Shown here: positions 1-8,151 of the stretch, piece by piece
Layout of the letters: each line of letters starts with the position of its first letter
Position numbering within the stretch: the first letter of the stretch is position 1
From: Actinomycetes bacterium
Lineage (GTDB): Bacteria > Actinomycetota > Actinomycetes > Actinomycetales > Microbacteriaceae
Direction of reading: 5' to 3'
Length of the DNA: 50,170 bases
Assembly (NCBI GenBank): GCA_023436775.1
Contig: JAEZHW010000062.1
Span: 1-50,170, forward strand
Made by a program: the position numbers and the translations under genes
The notes under the pieces: model-generated
The model's input: only the letters and a program-made list of their open reading frames with translations
Told to the model about the DNA's origin: nothing
Database searches by the model: none

Positions 1-62
1 CCCCCCCACGCGGGGGGGGGGCCGCCCCGTACCCGGGCCCCCCGCGACGGCGGCGCCGCCCG
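1..62. other. G/C-homopolymer contig edge
   Basis: Runs of C and G (including ten consecutive G) and CCCGGG/GGCGCC palindromes lie just beyond the stop codon of the first gene. No gene or clear terminator can be read here. The composition is unlike the rest of the window and may be an assembly-edge artefact. Confidence 0.5.
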
Positions 63-1502
63 CTATGCGAAGGGGTTCGGCGTCAACGTGTACTTGGTCT
101 GCAAGTACTCGTGAATGCCCTCAGCCCCGCCCTCACGGCCGAGGCCGGAGAACTTCCAACCGCCGAACGGGGCGGCGGCGTTCGAGACCACACCCATGTT
201 CAGCCCCATCATGCCGGTGGCAAGACGCTCGATCATGCGCTGCCCACGGGCCAGGTTCTGGGTGTAGACGTAGGACACCAAGCCATACTCGGTAGCGTTC
301 GCCAGTGCGACTGCCTCGTCTTCGTCCTGGAAACTGGTAATGGCGAGCACCGGGCCGAAGATTTCTTCGCGCAGGATGGCGCTGCCCGGCTGCACGTTGC
401 TGAGCACCGTCGGCTGCATGAACGAGCCCGCGCCCTCGATTCGCTCGCCGCCGTGCTCGAGACGAGCGCCACGTTCCAGCGCGTCGTGCACCAGCGACAA
501 CGCCTTGTCGACCGCAGCATCGTTGATCAAGGCCCCGATCTGCACGCCGGGCTCTATGCCGGGGCCGATCTTCAACTGCGAGACTCGTTCCACCACGCGC
601 TCGGTGAACTCCGCCACGAGCGACTCATGCACGATGAAGCGGTTGGCCGCAGTGCAGGCCTGACCGATATTGCGGAACTTCGCCGCCATCGCGCCCTCGA
701 CCGCCAGGTTGAGGTCTGCGTCCTCAAAGACGATGAAGGGGGCATTGCCGCCGAGCTCCATGCTGGTGCGCAGCACGCCACGCGCCGCCTGCGCCATCAG
801 GGTCTGACCCACCTCGGTGGAGCCGGTGAACGAGAGCTTCCGCAGTCGGTCGTCGCTGAGCAGCACATCCGTGACCGCGCCCGACCGAGTGGTTGGAATG
901 ATGTTGACGACGCCGGCTGGCACGCCGGCCTCGATCAAGATGTCCGTAAAGGCCAGGGTGGTCAACGGCGTCAGCGAGGCGGGCTTGACCACCGCGGTGC
1001 AGCCAGCAGCCAACGCTGGCGCAATCTTGCGAGTGGCCATAGCCAGCGGGAAGTTCCACGGCGTGACCAGGTAGCAGGGGCCCACCGGGTGCTGCGAGAC
1101 GATCATGCGGCCGGTGCCTTCAGGGCTCGCCCCATAGCGGCCCTGGATACGCGGTGCCTCCTCGGCGAACCAGCGCAGGAACTCGCCGCCGTACTGCACT
1201 TCACCGATGGCTTCGCTGAGCGGCTTACCCATTTCCAGGGTCATGAGTTCGGCGATTGCCTGCTTGCGATCCATCAGCAAGTCGAAGGCGCGACGCAGGA
1301 TCTCGCCTCGCTGGCGAGACGGGGTCGCAGCCCACGCCTCCTGGGCAGCCACGGCGGCGTCGAGGGCGCGGCTCGCGTCCTCCGGCGTCGCGTTGGCGAC
1401 GTGCGCCAGCACCTCACCCGTGGCCGGGTTCAGCACGGCGAAGGTCTCTCCGCCGCTGGCGTCCTGCCAGGTGCCGTCAATGAAGAGCTGGGTCTGCAGC
1501 AT
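63..1502 (-). CDS. NAD(P)-dependent aldehyde dehydrogenase, succinate-semialdehyde dehydrogenase type
   Basis: 479 aa, the usual length of the GabD/ALDH superfamily. The NAD(P)-binding FTGSTEVG segment, the general-base Glu in MELGGNAP (about residue 250) and the catalytic Cys in GQACTAANR (about residue 284) are all present. It should oxidise a semialdehyde or other aldehyde to the acid in the cytosol. It is the last gene of a three-gene minus-strand operon (zinc ADH, SDR, ALDH), 18 nt behind the SDR, with a purine-rich GAAAGAC upstream of the ATG. The neighbours suggest it acts on an aldehyde made by the two dehydrogenases. Succinate semialdehyde as substrate is a family guess, not shown by the sequence. 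Confidence 0.9.
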   Translation of the reverse strand: MLQTQLFIDGTWQDASGGETFAVLNPATGEVLAHVANATPEDASRALDAAVAAQEAWAATPSRQRGEILRRAFDLLMDRKQAIAELMTLEMGKPLSEAIGEVQYGGEFLRWFAEEAPRIQGRYGASPEGTGRMIVSQHPVGPCYLVTPWNFPLAMATRKIAPALAAGCTAVVKPASLTPLTTLAFTDILIEAGVPAGVVNIIPTTRSGAVTDVLLSDDRLRKLSFTGSTEVGQTLMAQAARGVLRTSMELGGNAPFIVFEDADLNLAVEGAMAAKFRNIGQACTAANRFIVHESLVAEFTERVVERVSQLKIGPGIEPGVQIGALINDAAVDKALSLVHDALERGARLEHGGERIEGAGSFMQPTVLSNVQPGSAILREEIFGPVLAITSFQDEDEAVALANATEYGLVSYVYTQNLARGQRMIERLATGMMGLNMGVVSNAAAPFGGWKFSGLGREGGAEGIHEYLQTKYTLTPNPFA

Positions 1503-1520
1503 ACCGATCGTCTTTCTGGC

Positions 1521-2327
1521 TCAGCCAGCGACCGCGTCGCGCGGCAGCGGCGGGTTGGCTTCTTGGGTCTTGCTCAGCGCCTGCAACTGCGTGGCCACGA
1601 TCGAAATCTCAGCCAGGTTGCTGCGGGCGGGGATCGTGACCGCCATCAGTGTGGCGGTAGCAACGTCTTCGGGCTTCACCATCAGGTCGCGCAGCTCCTG
1701 CGTCGGCGGGATCGGCCGCTTGTCAAGGATGGGAGTGTCCACGATGCCGGGCAGGATGCTCGAGACGCGCACGCCATTCATGTGCTCGTCGCGGCTCATG
1801 CCTCGCGCCAGCCCCAACAGGCCGGACTTCGTGGCGCCGTAGCCGGGGCCGGAATGATCCGGCCAGCTCGCAGCGATGCTCGAGATGATCACGACATCGC
1901 CCATGCGCTCACGCAACTGGTCGAGGCTGTGGCGGATGCAGTAGAAGACACCCGACATATTGATGTCCACCAACATGCGCCAGTCGTCGCTCGACAGTTG
2001 GCCAATGCGACGATTCGGCACGTTCACGCCTGCGGCGGTCACCAGTGTGTCGATCGGATCTTCGGCGGCGAGGCGGCTGAACAGTGCCTCGACCTCGTCC
2101 TCATTGGACACGTCCAGCTTGGTCGGGATCACCCGACCTTCGGCAACCAGGTCTTCCCCGACCGCCTCTGGGATCAGTTCCGCACGTCGGGCCGCGGCGT
2201 ACACACGGCCGCCCTTGAGAGCGAGCTCTCGGGCGATTGCCGCGCCGATGCCGCTGGAGGCGCCGGTGACGACGGCCACGCGGCCGTCCATGCGGCCAAG
2301 TTCACGAGGGATCTCAATGGGGCTCAT
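1521..2327 (-). CDS. SDR family oxidoreductase
   Basis: 268 aa classical short-chain dehydrogenase. It has the TGASSGIG nucleotide-binding motif near the N-terminus, an AAGV equivalent of the NNAG motif, the catalytic Ser in ISSIAAS and YGATKSG as the Tyr-x3-Lys pair. It should interconvert an alcohol and a ketone with NAD(P). The ATG overlaps the stop of the upstream zinc ADH (ATGA), so the two are translationally coupled. The ALDH follows 18 nt later. Substrate unknown. Confidence 0.9.
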   Translation of the reverse strand: MSPIEIPRELGRMDGRVAVVTGASSGIGAAIARELALKGGRVYAAARRAELIPEAVGEDLVAEGRVIPTKLDVSNEDEVEALFSRLAAEDPIDTLVTAAGVNVPNRRIGQLSSDDWRMLVDINMSGVFYCIRHSLDQLRERMGDVVIISSIAASWPDHSGPGYGATKSGLLGLARGMSRDEHMNGVRVSSILPGIVDTPILDKRPIPPTQELRDLMVKPEDVATATLMAVTIPARSNLAEISIVATQLQALSKTQEANPPLPRDAVAG

Positions 2328-3337
2328 TCGTCGCCTCCAGCGTCGGGTCGGATCAGGATCTTCATGTCGCTACGAACGTCGCGCAATTGCACGAAGGCGC
2401 CTTCGATGGCGTCGTCGATTGCTACTTCGCGGGTGATCAGGGTCGAGGCGGGCACCTGGCCAGCGTCGAGGAGTTCGATTGCCTTCACCACGTCCTCGCT
2501 GCGGTAGGTCCGGGACCCGCGCAGCACCAGTTCCTTCAGCACCATGGCGGCCACCGGCAGTTCCATCGGCTTGTGCGGCAGACCGCCGAGCAGGATGGTT
2601 GCCTGCGGCCGAACGGCCGCGACAATTCCCGCTGCTGCGGCGCCCACGCCGGTGAGTTCGAAGCCAATGTCGAAGGTGTTGGCGATGCTGGCGGCATCGT
2701 CGGTCACCGGGTTGAAGGTTTCGAAGCCGAGTGCCGCCACCTGTTCACGGCGCTGGTCACTCGGCTCGCTGATCAGGATGCGGGCGGCGCCGAATGCCCG
2801 GGCGACCAGTGCCACCAGCACCCCGATCGGACCAGCGCCAGCGATGTAGACGGAGTCACCCGGGCGCACCTCTGCGCGACGGCACATGTGCACGGCCACG
2901 GCGGTGGGTTCGGCCATTGCCGCATCCCGCAGGCTCAAGCTGTCCGGAATCCGGTGAATGCGGTGTGCAGGCACCACCACGTAGTCCGCGGCGGCGCCGT
3001 CGACATCGATGCCGGTCAGGCCGAGCTTCTCGCACACGTTGTAGTTGCCAGTCGTGCAGCGGCCACATTCGCCACAGTTCAGCAACGGCTCAACGACGAC
3101 CCGTTCACCGTCTTGGATGCCCGCGGCACCGTTGGCGTTGGCAATCACGCCGCTGAACTCGTGCCCGACCACCACCGGCGGTGTGACTCGCGCGAAGCCA
3201 CCCTCCCACAGCAGCAGGTCGGAACCGCAGATCCCTGCCCAGGCAACTCGGACGAGCACTTCGCCCGGCCCAGGGGTCGGCACCGGCCGGTCCTGCACCT
3301 GCAGCGAGCCGGGCTCGGTATAGACGATGGTCCGCAT
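2324..3337 (-). CDS. Zinc-dependent medium-chain alcohol dehydrogenase
   Basis: 337 aa MDR-superfamily enzyme. The catalytic zinc site is visible as CGSD near residue 37 and the GHEFSGV segment. The structural zinc site is CGECGRC followed by a Cys in NVCEKLG, and the Rossmann motif is GAGPIGVL. A longer frame opens at 3355, but a strong AAGGAGG lies inside that extension 6 nt before the ATG at 3337, which decides the start. First gene of the ADH-SDR-ALDH operon. It diverges from a second zinc ADH across about 100 bp holding a perfect palindrome at 3391-3405. Family members oxidise polyols, threonine or secondary alcohols. Confidence 0.92.
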   Translation of the reverse strand: MRTIVYTEPGSLQVQDRPVPTPGPGEVLVRVAWAGICGSDLLLWEGGFARVTPPVVVGHEFSGVIANANGAAGIQDGERVVVEPLLNCGECGRCTTGNYNVCEKLGLTGIDVDGAAADYVVVPAHRIHRIPDSLSLRDAAMAEPTAVAVHMCRRAEVRPGDSVYIAGAGPIGVLVALVARAFGAARILISEPSDQRREQVAALGFETFNPVTDDAASIANTFDIGFELTGVGAAAAGIVAAVRPQATILLGGLPHKPMELPVAAMVLKELVLRGSRTYRSEDVVKAIELLDAGQVPASTLITREVAIDDAIEGAFVQLRDVRSDMKILIRPDAGGDE

Positions 3338-3390
3338 TGGCTCCTCCTTGAGCACACCACAATGGACTCCTGCGCTATATTCTTACACAG

Positions 3391-3405
3391 TGGACAGTCA
3401 GTCCA
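3391..3405. promoter_or_regulatory. Operator-like palindrome in the divergent ADH promoter (proposed IclR box A)
   Basis: TGGACAGTCAGTCCA is a perfect 5-5-5 inverted repeat (TGGAC-N5-GTCCA). It lies between the two divergent zinc ADH genes and touches a CATAAT hexamer (3404-3409) that would serve as the -10 for the rightward gene. IclR-family operators often have this TGGAN-N5-NTCCA form, and an IclR gene is 1.1 kb downstream. The same palindrome recurs at 18542-18556 (one mismatch) and 18865-18879. Confidence 0.65.
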
Positions 3406-3437
3406 TAATGTGAAACTTTCAGAGCAGGAGTACCTCC

Positions 3438-4448
3438 ATGCGTTCCGTGCAGATCACCGCCCCGGGCGAGGTCGTCATCGTCGACGCCGAACCCACGGCG
3501 CCGGGCACCGGCGAGGTGCAGATTCGAGTTGAGCTCTTCGGGGTGTGTGCGACGGACGCCCACATTCTGCACGGCTCCTTCCCCACTGCGAAGTACCCGG
3601 TCCGTCCGGGCCACGAGGCCACCGGCACGGTCGCGCAGGTCGGCGAGGGTGTCAGTCACGTCCAAGTCGGCGACCGCGTCGTGATCGATCCGGGCTCGCC
3701 GTGCGGAACCTGCTACTCGTGCCGGGATGGCCGCTTCAACCTGTGTGAGGATCGGCACGCCTTCGGTATAGACCTGCTGGGGGCCGGGGCAGAGTTCATC
3801 ACACTACCGGCCAAGAACGTGCTGCCAATCGGCGACGTGCCCTTCCACAGTGCCGTGCTGGCCGAGCCGCTCGCCTGCGTGGTGCACGGCATGGACATGG
3901 TCCCAGATGTCATGGGCCGTCGCGTGCTCGTCGTTGGGGCTGGCACGATCGGCCTGCTGGCGCTGATCGTGGCACGCAGCCAGGGCGCCCGCACGATTGC
4001 TGTTGTCGACACCAACGAGGCGCGCTTGGCCACCGCCGCCGCAACTGGCGCTGATGTGACCAGCTCCAACCTCGCCGAGCAGATCGCCGGGCGCGACTGG
4101 GACCTCACGATCGACGCCACCGGCGTACCGGCGGTGATCGGCACGTTGCTCGAGGGCCTGCGCCGCGGTGGCACGCATTTGCAACTCGGCGTGGCCGACC
4201 CAGACAAGACCCTGCCGCTCTCGCCGTACCTGGTGTTCGCCCGCGAACTGCACATTCAGGGCAGCATGACCACGCGCCACTCGTTCCCGCGCGCGATCGA
4301 GATCCTCCAAGCTGGCCTCGTGGATGGCACCGTGTTCACGAGCGAGCCCTTCGCCTTGGAGGACTACCCCGCTGCGATCGCGCAAGCTGGCAGTGGTGTC
4401 ACGCCAAAGATTGTGGTCACGCCGCGGCGCGCTGAGTCCACTGAGTGA
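3438..4448 (+). CDS. Zinc-dependent alcohol dehydrogenase, sorbitol/threonine dehydrogenase-like
   Basis: 336 aa MDR enzyme. N-terminal catalytic zinc ligands are in FGVCATDAH and GHEATG. The structural zinc site is CGTCYSCRDGRFNLC, and the cofactor motif is GAGTIGLL. Start supported by AGGAG 7 nt upstream. It is oriented with iclR, which follows 25 nt later. It shares the MDR architecture but only modest sequence with the divergent ADH at 2324-3337, so it is a distinct enzyme and not a recent duplicate. Its likely job is oxidation of a secondary hydroxyl of the island's substrate to a ketone, which could feed the transketolase downstream. Confidence 0.92.
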   Translation: MRSVQITAPGEVVIVDAEPTAPGTGEVQIRVELFGVCATDAHILHGSFPTAKYPVRPGHEATGTVAQVGEGVSHVQVGDRVVIDPGSPCGTCYSCRDGRFNLCEDRHAFGIDLLGAGAEFITLPAKNVLPIGDVPFHSAVLAEPLACVVHGMDMVPDVMGRRVLVVGAGTIGLLALIVARSQGARTIAVVDTNEARLATAAATGADVTSSNLAEQIAGRDWDLTIDATGVPAVIGTLLEGLRRGGTHLQLGVADPDKTLPLSPYLVFARELHIQGSMTTRHSFPRAIEILQAGLVDGTVFTSEPFALEDYPAAIAQAGSGVTPKIVVTPRRAESTE

Positions 4449-4459
4449 GACAACGTCGC

Positions 4460-4465
4460 TAGACT
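4460..4465 (+). promoter_or_regulatory. -10 hexamer for leaderless iclR
   Basis: TAGACT (TANNNT) is placed so that transcription would begin at or next to the ATG at 4474. No convincing ribosome-binding site precedes that ATG. Confidence 0.5.
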
Positions 4466-4473
4466 CGGTGACT

Positions 4474-5247
4474 ATGGCAGAACAGGCACCGAAGGGTCTT
4501 CGACTGGTTGAAAAGACGGTCGAAGTGCTCAACTTGCTGGCGGAAGAACGCGAGCTCACCATCGCCCAGCTTGCCGAGCGAACTGGCGAACCGCGGAGTT
4601 CCTTGTACCGACTACTGGCGCGCCTTGAGCAGTTCGAACTGGTTGAACCCGCGTCGACCCGGGGCTACTTCCGCCTAGGCACCCACCTGCTGCGCTGGGG
4701 TGCTGCGACGCAGTCCGGCCTGTCCGTCCGCGACCGCGCGCTGCCGGAAATGGAGCGGCTCCGCGACGAGACCGGGCTGACGGTCTACCTGGTGGTGCGC
4801 CGCGGCTGGAACGGTGTCTGCATCGAACGCATTGAGGGACTTCGCGTTGCGTCGCTGCTGCTGCAGCTCGGAGGCTCGCTGCCGCTGCACGCCGGTGCCG
4901 CGCCCGGGGCACTCCTGGCCTTCGACGATGAGTCGCAGTGGACCGAGTACGTCAACAACCACCTCAAGGATTCACTGAGCAATGGGTCCGGTGTTGATCC
5001 GGTCGCCCTGATGCAGCGGCTGCGCAAGACCCGCGAATCTGGCATCAGCATCAGTGACGGCGACGTGACCCCAGGCATCGCCTCGATCGGTGCGCCCATC
5101 TACGACCACCAGAACAAGGTGCACGCCGCGATTTCGCTCAGCGGCCTGCGGGAATCGGTGCTGGGCGAGAACGCTGCTCGCGTTGAGCAGCTGCTGCGCG
5201 ACGCTGCGTCGACCATCTCACGGCAGTTGGGTGCAAGCAACTACTAG
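4474..5247 (+). CDS. IclR family transcriptional regulator
   Basis: 257 aa. The N-terminal winged helix-turn-helix has its recognition helix around RSSLYRLLARLEQFELVE. The C-terminal IclR effector domain contains RGWNGVCIERIEG, LPLHAGAAPGALLA and IASIGAPIYD, matching the family at full length. The frame is open from 4324, but that part overlaps the ADH. TAGACT at 4460-4465 lies 8 nt before the ATG at 4474, which suggests a leaderless transcript. Likely the local regulator of the dehydrogenases and the TTT transporter through TGGAC-N5-GTCCA boxes. That link is inferred from operator form and position. Confidence 0.92.
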   Translation: MAEQAPKGLRLVEKTVEVLNLLAEERELTIAQLAERTGEPRSSLYRLLARLEQFELVEPASTRGYFRLGTHLLRWGAATQSGLSVRDRALPEMERLRDETGLTVYLVVRRGWNGVCIERIEGLRVASLLLQLGGSLPLHAGAAPGALLAFDDESQWTEYVNNHLKDSLSNGSGVDPVALMQRLRKTRESGISISDGDVTPGIASIGAPIYDHQNKVHAAISLSGLRESVLGENAARVEQLLRDAASTISRQLGASNY

Positions 5248-5264
5248 TCGCCACACAGACCAAG

Positions 5265-5293
5265 AAGGGCCGCCTCGGTTGAGGCGGCCCTTT
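5265..5293 (+). terminator. Rho-independent terminator after iclR
   Basis: A perfect 12-bp stem (AAGGGCCGCCTC / GAGGCGGCCCTT) with a GGTT loop, ending in TTTA, 17 nt after the iclR stop. It separates iclR from the transketolase genes. The next 180 bases, up to the transketolase promoter, show no gene. They hold only a weak half-match to the IclR-type box (5351-5365). Confidence 0.85.
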
Positions 5294-5465
5294 ACTCGTT
5301 CCCAGGCCTTGACGCGCGAAGCTCGCGGGGCAGGCAGCGCAACCTGCCCATCCACGAACTGTCCACTGGATGGAAGAGGAGTTTCAGCTGTCGCAGGCCC
5401 TGCGCCTGAAAAATCAGTACCTTCAACCGTCCCCTGTTGACGCTTCCTGGCAAGTTCGTCCCACT

Positions 5466-5513
5466 TTGCAGACAGCGCGTCCAGTGGGTGATAATGTTGG
5501 GACACCCCCAACA
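5466..5513 (+). promoter_or_regulatory. Transketolase promoter with operator-like inverted repeat
   Basis: TTGCAG (5466-5471), 18 bp, then GATAAT (5490-5495) form a sigma-70-like promoter. The predicted start region is covered by a perfect 7-5-7 inverted repeat, TGTTGGG (5495-5501) and CCCAACA (5507-5513). A protein bound there would block initiation. The repeat differs from both other palindrome families in the island. Confidence 0.6.
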
Positions 5514-5528
5514 CTTGTGAGGTTCCTG

Positions 5529-6419
5529 ATGACGAAGTCCGGACCGTCGCCAGTGCGTCCCCCTATTGACGAACTGGAACGACTCGCGGCGGAAGGCCGC
5601 TACCACGTTGTAAGCACTGTGGCGAAGAGCAAGGCCGGGCACGTCGGCGGCCCTCTGTCCGCCATGGATATGCTCGTGGCGCTCTACTTTGGTGTGCTGC
5701 GGATTGACCCGGCACAGCCCAAGCTCGAAGCTCGTGACCGCTTCCTGCTCTCGAAGGGTCACTCGGCCATCGGCCTGTATTCGGTGATGGCCATGCGCGG
5801 CTATTTCCCGGTTGAGGAACTGCCGACCTTCGATAAGGGCAACTCGCGACTGCAGGGCCACCCCGACCCGACCAAGTTGCCGGGCATTGAGATGTCCTCC
5901 GGCTCGCTGGGCCAGGGCCTCTCGGTCGGTGCCGGCTTCGCCCTCGCCTCGCGCATGCGCGGCAACGACTCGCGCTCGTGGGTGATGCTCGGTGACGGCG
6001 AGATCCAGGAAGGCATGGTCTGGGAAGCGGCCCACACCGCGGCCCGATACCAGCTCGGCCACCTGTACGCGATCGTGGACTACAACCGTCTGCAGCAGTA
6101 CGGCTGGACCCCGACTGAGGACGACAGCGGCGACCGCCGCAACCCGTGGTCCGGCTTCGACCTGCCCCAGATGTGGCGCAGTTTCGGCTGGGATGTCATC
6201 GAGTTCGACGGCCACAACTTCGAATCGATCTTCGCTGCCTTCGACCAGGCCATGGCCCGTCCGCAGACCGGCAAGCCCCTGGCGCTGATCGCGCACACCA
6301 CCAAGGGCCATGGCCTCTCCTTCGCCGAAGGCCGTCACACCTGGCACACCGGTATCGCTAACGAGGACGAGTTGGCGCAGGCCCGCGCCGAACTCGGCAT
6401 TGAAGGGACCGCAGCATGA
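5529..6419 (+). CDS. Transketolase, N-terminal (thiamine diphosphate-binding) subunit
   Basis: 296 aa, the size of stand-alone N-terminal transketolase subunits (COG3959 type). It has KAGHVGGPLSAMDML with the conserved His, KGHSAIGLYS, SSGSLGQGLSVG and the ThDP motif GDGEIQEG...DYNRLQ. The frame is open from 5370. The ATG at 5529 is chosen because it follows GTGAGG by 6 nt, lies just behind the promoter, and everything upstream lacks homology. The stop overlaps the start of the C-terminal subunit (ATGA), so the pair assemble as a split transketolase that moves two-carbon ketol units. Its place among ADH/SDR genes suggests a ketose intermediate rather than central pentose-phosphate duty. Confidence 0.93.
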   Translation: MTKSGPSPVRPPIDELERLAAEGRYHVVSTVAKSKAGHVGGPLSAMDMLVALYFGVLRIDPAQPKLEARDRFLLSKGHSAIGLYSVMAMRGYFPVEELPTFDKGNSRLQGHPDPTKLPGIEMSSGSLGQGLSVGAGFALASRMRGNDSRSWVMLGDGEIQEGMVWEAAHTAARYQLGHLYAIVDYNRLQQYGWTPTEDDSGDRRNPWSGFDLPQMWRSFGWDVIEFDGHNFESIFAAFDQAMARPQTGKPLALIAHTTKGHGLSFAEGRHTWHTGIANEDELAQARAELGIEGTAA

Positions 6420-7348
6420 AGGCGCTCCGTGACGTCTGGGGCCAGACCCTGGTCGACCTCGGCCACAGCAACCCCAATGTGATCGTCATCGACGGTGACA
6501 TGGCTAACTCGACCAAGGCTGACCTGTTCGCCAACGCCCACCCTGAGCGCTTCATCCAGGGCGGCATTGCCGAGCAGAACATGGTCGGCATGGCAGCCGG
6601 TATGGCCTGCGACGGGTACATCCCGTGGCTGTCCACCTTCACCGTCTTCCTGACCCACCGCGCGATCGACCCGATCCGCATGCTGGTCGCGCAGACCGGT
6701 GGCAACGTCAAGATCGCCGGCGCCTACTCGGGCCTGCTGACGGGCGCCACCGGCCGCACCCACCAGGACATCCAGGACCTCGCCATCATGCGCGCAATGC
6801 CGGGCATGACCGTGCTGTCCCCCGGTGACCAGCACGAGGCCGCGGCGATGGTGCGCTGGGCGACCGAGTACGTCGGTCCGGTGTACCTGCGCCTGGCCCG
6901 TGACGCCGCCCCGGATCTGTTCGACGAGTCCTACGACTTCGTGCCGGGCAAGGTGCACACGCTGCGTGACGGCGGCGAGGTCGTGCTGATCTCCACCGGC
7001 ACCCAGTCCACTCGGGTGCTTGCCGCCGCGGAACTCCTCGCCGCACAAGGCATCCAGGCCAGCGTGGTGCACATCGGCAGCATTAAGCCGATCGATGCCG
7101 CAGGCTTGCTGGCGACAGTGGCGGGTGCACGCTTGATCGTCACCGTGGAGGAGCACAACGTCCTGGGCGGCCTTGGCGGCCTGGTCTCCGAGATTGTGGC
7201 TTCGGCCGGCGGCTTGGCGCCGGTCGAGAAGATCGGCGTGGAGGATGTCTGGGGTGAGTCGGCTCCGAACGACTACCTGCTGGACAAGTACGGCCTCTCC
7301 GCCGAAAAGGTCGCCGAACGCGTGGCTCGGCGCCTGCAAGAGCTGTAA
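6416..7348 (+). CDS. Transketolase, C-terminal subunit
   Basis: 310 aa. Pyrimidine-binding domain with GGIAEQNMVGMAAGMA (the conserved Glu activates ThDP), GRTHQDIQDLAIMRAMPGMTV, and a C-terminal transketolase domain beginning near HTLRDGGEVVLISTG. AAGGGA lies 7 nt before the ATG, and the start overlaps the upstream stop by 4 nt. The hydrophobic linker and EEHNVLGGLGG segment match split transketolase and DXS-like enzymes. Full length and no lost motifs. A strong terminator follows 20 nt after the stop. Confidence 0.93.
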   Translation: MKALRDVWGQTLVDLGHSNPNVIVIDGDMANSTKADLFANAHPERFIQGGIAEQNMVGMAAGMACDGYIPWLSTFTVFLTHRAIDPIRMLVAQTGGNVKIAGAYSGLLTGATGRTHQDIQDLAIMRAMPGMTVLSPGDQHEAAAMVRWATEYVGPVYLRLARDAAPDLFDESYDFVPGKVHTLRDGGEVVLISTGTQSTRVLAAAELLAAQGIQASVVHIGSIKPIDAAGLLATVAGARLIVTVEEHNVLGGLGGLVSEIVASAGGLAPVEKIGVEDVWGESAPNDYLLDKYGLSAEKVAERVARRLQEL

Positions 7349-7368
7349 TCGAACACGCTCTCTCGAAG

Positions 7369-7405
7369 AATGCCCTCTGCCCCCGTATCGGGGCGGAGGG
7401 CATTT
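7369..7405 (+). terminator. Rho-independent terminator after the transketolase genes
   Basis: ATGCCCTCTGCCCC pairs with GGGGCGGAGGGCAT (one G-U) around the loop GTATC, followed by TTTCG. It ends the transketolase operon. Confidence 0.85.
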
Positions 7406-7432
7406 CGCATTCCCAATGCATTCGGCGTGATC

Positions 7433-7512
7433 TGTATACACTTTTCGGATGAATGGCACGCAAAGGCAACCGTTTCTGGGCTGGACGCGAGAAACTGTCT
7501 ACATAACGTAGA
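7433..7512 (+). promoter_or_regulatory. VOC-CMD1 upstream region with two palindromes
   Basis: TGTATACA (7433-7440) is a perfect 8-bp palindrome overlapping TACACT (7437-7442), a candidate -10. It matches the TGT-NN-ACA form of the TGTCGACA boxes near the GntR gene and tctC. TCTAC-ATAAC-GTAGA (7498-7512) is a perfect 5-5-5 inverted repeat in what would be the 5' leader of the VOC gene. Confidence 0.45.
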
Positions 7513-7559
7513 TCCGCGTGACCCTGCGTACTGTCACGCCTGCACGAAGGAAGTGCGTC

Positions 7560-8063
7560 ATGTCCGATGTCTCCACACCGCCGTGGGCGTCCCTGCTCCC
7601 CCAGCGTCAGCCTGACCAGATCGCACTGGTCGTTGATGATCTGGATGCTTCGATGCGCACCTGGAGCCTGCTGCTTGGCACAGGGACTTGGCGGGTCTAC
7701 TCCTACGGCCCAGGCCTGATGGAGTACCACACGGTGCGCGGCGAGGTGACCAACTACGGCATGCGTTTGGGCCTGTTCGGCGCCAACCCGCAACTCGAGC
7801 TGATTGAGAGCACCCTCGAGCCGAACATCTATGCCGAGCAGTGGCAGGTCCAAGGACCTGGCCTGCATCACGTGGGCTACTTCATCGAATCGATCGCAGA
7901 CCTCGAGGACGCTTTCCGCGAGTACGGCATCAGTCCGATTCAGACCGGACGTGGTTACGGCCTCGATGGCGACGGCGGTTTCGCCTACTACGAACTGCCT
8001 GGCTTCGAATGTCTGGTCGAGTTCATCGAAGTCCCGAAGCGTCGCAAACCTTCCGAGGTCTAA
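7560..8063 (+). CDS. VOC (glyoxalase/dioxygenase-like) family protein
   Basis: 167 aa with two beta-alpha-beta-beta-beta units. The first starts PDQIALVVDDLDASM, the second GPGLHHVGYFIESIADLEDAF, and the protein ends LPGFECLVEFIE. Start ATG at 7560 follows GAAGGAAG by 6 nt; the upstream in-frame start lacks such a site. VOC enzymes bind a metal with four side chains, commonly His, Gln or Glu. Here the first position is Gln (PDQIA) where many members have His, while HH in the second unit and Glu near the end are retained. Methylmalonyl-CoA epimerase-like or lyase-like activity is possible. Neighbour of CMD1, 88 bp upstream of it. Confidence 0.8.
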   Translation: MSDVSTPPWASLLPQRQPDQIALVVDDLDASMRTWSLLLGTGTWRVYSYGPGLMEYHTVRGEVTNYGMRLGLFGANPQLELIESTLEPNIYAEQWQVQGPGLHHVGYFIESIADLEDAFREYGISPIQTGRGYGLDGDGGFAYYELPGFECLVEFIEVPKRRKPSEV

Positions 8064-8151
8064 CGCTCCCGCTACCGAGCGTGGCACCACGCCGTGGTGG
8101 AGCGGTGCCCCTGAGTGGCACCACCGCCACACCCCCAACAGAAAGTGAATC

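Noticed and set aside
111..2507. Long open frame on the plus strand over the ALDH and SDR genes
   Set aside because: It is antisense to two well-conserved genes, has no homology or ribosome-binding site, and is the usual by-product of high-GC codon use.
4004..4011. TGTCGACA inside the zinc ADH gene
   Set aside because: It encodes conserved Val-Val-Asp-Thr residues of the Rossmann fold, so it is probably chance and not a GntR site.
5370..5528. N-terminal extension of the transketolase subunit
   Set aside because: It would include the promoter and inverted repeat, lacks homology, and a good ATG with ribosome-binding site lies at 5529.
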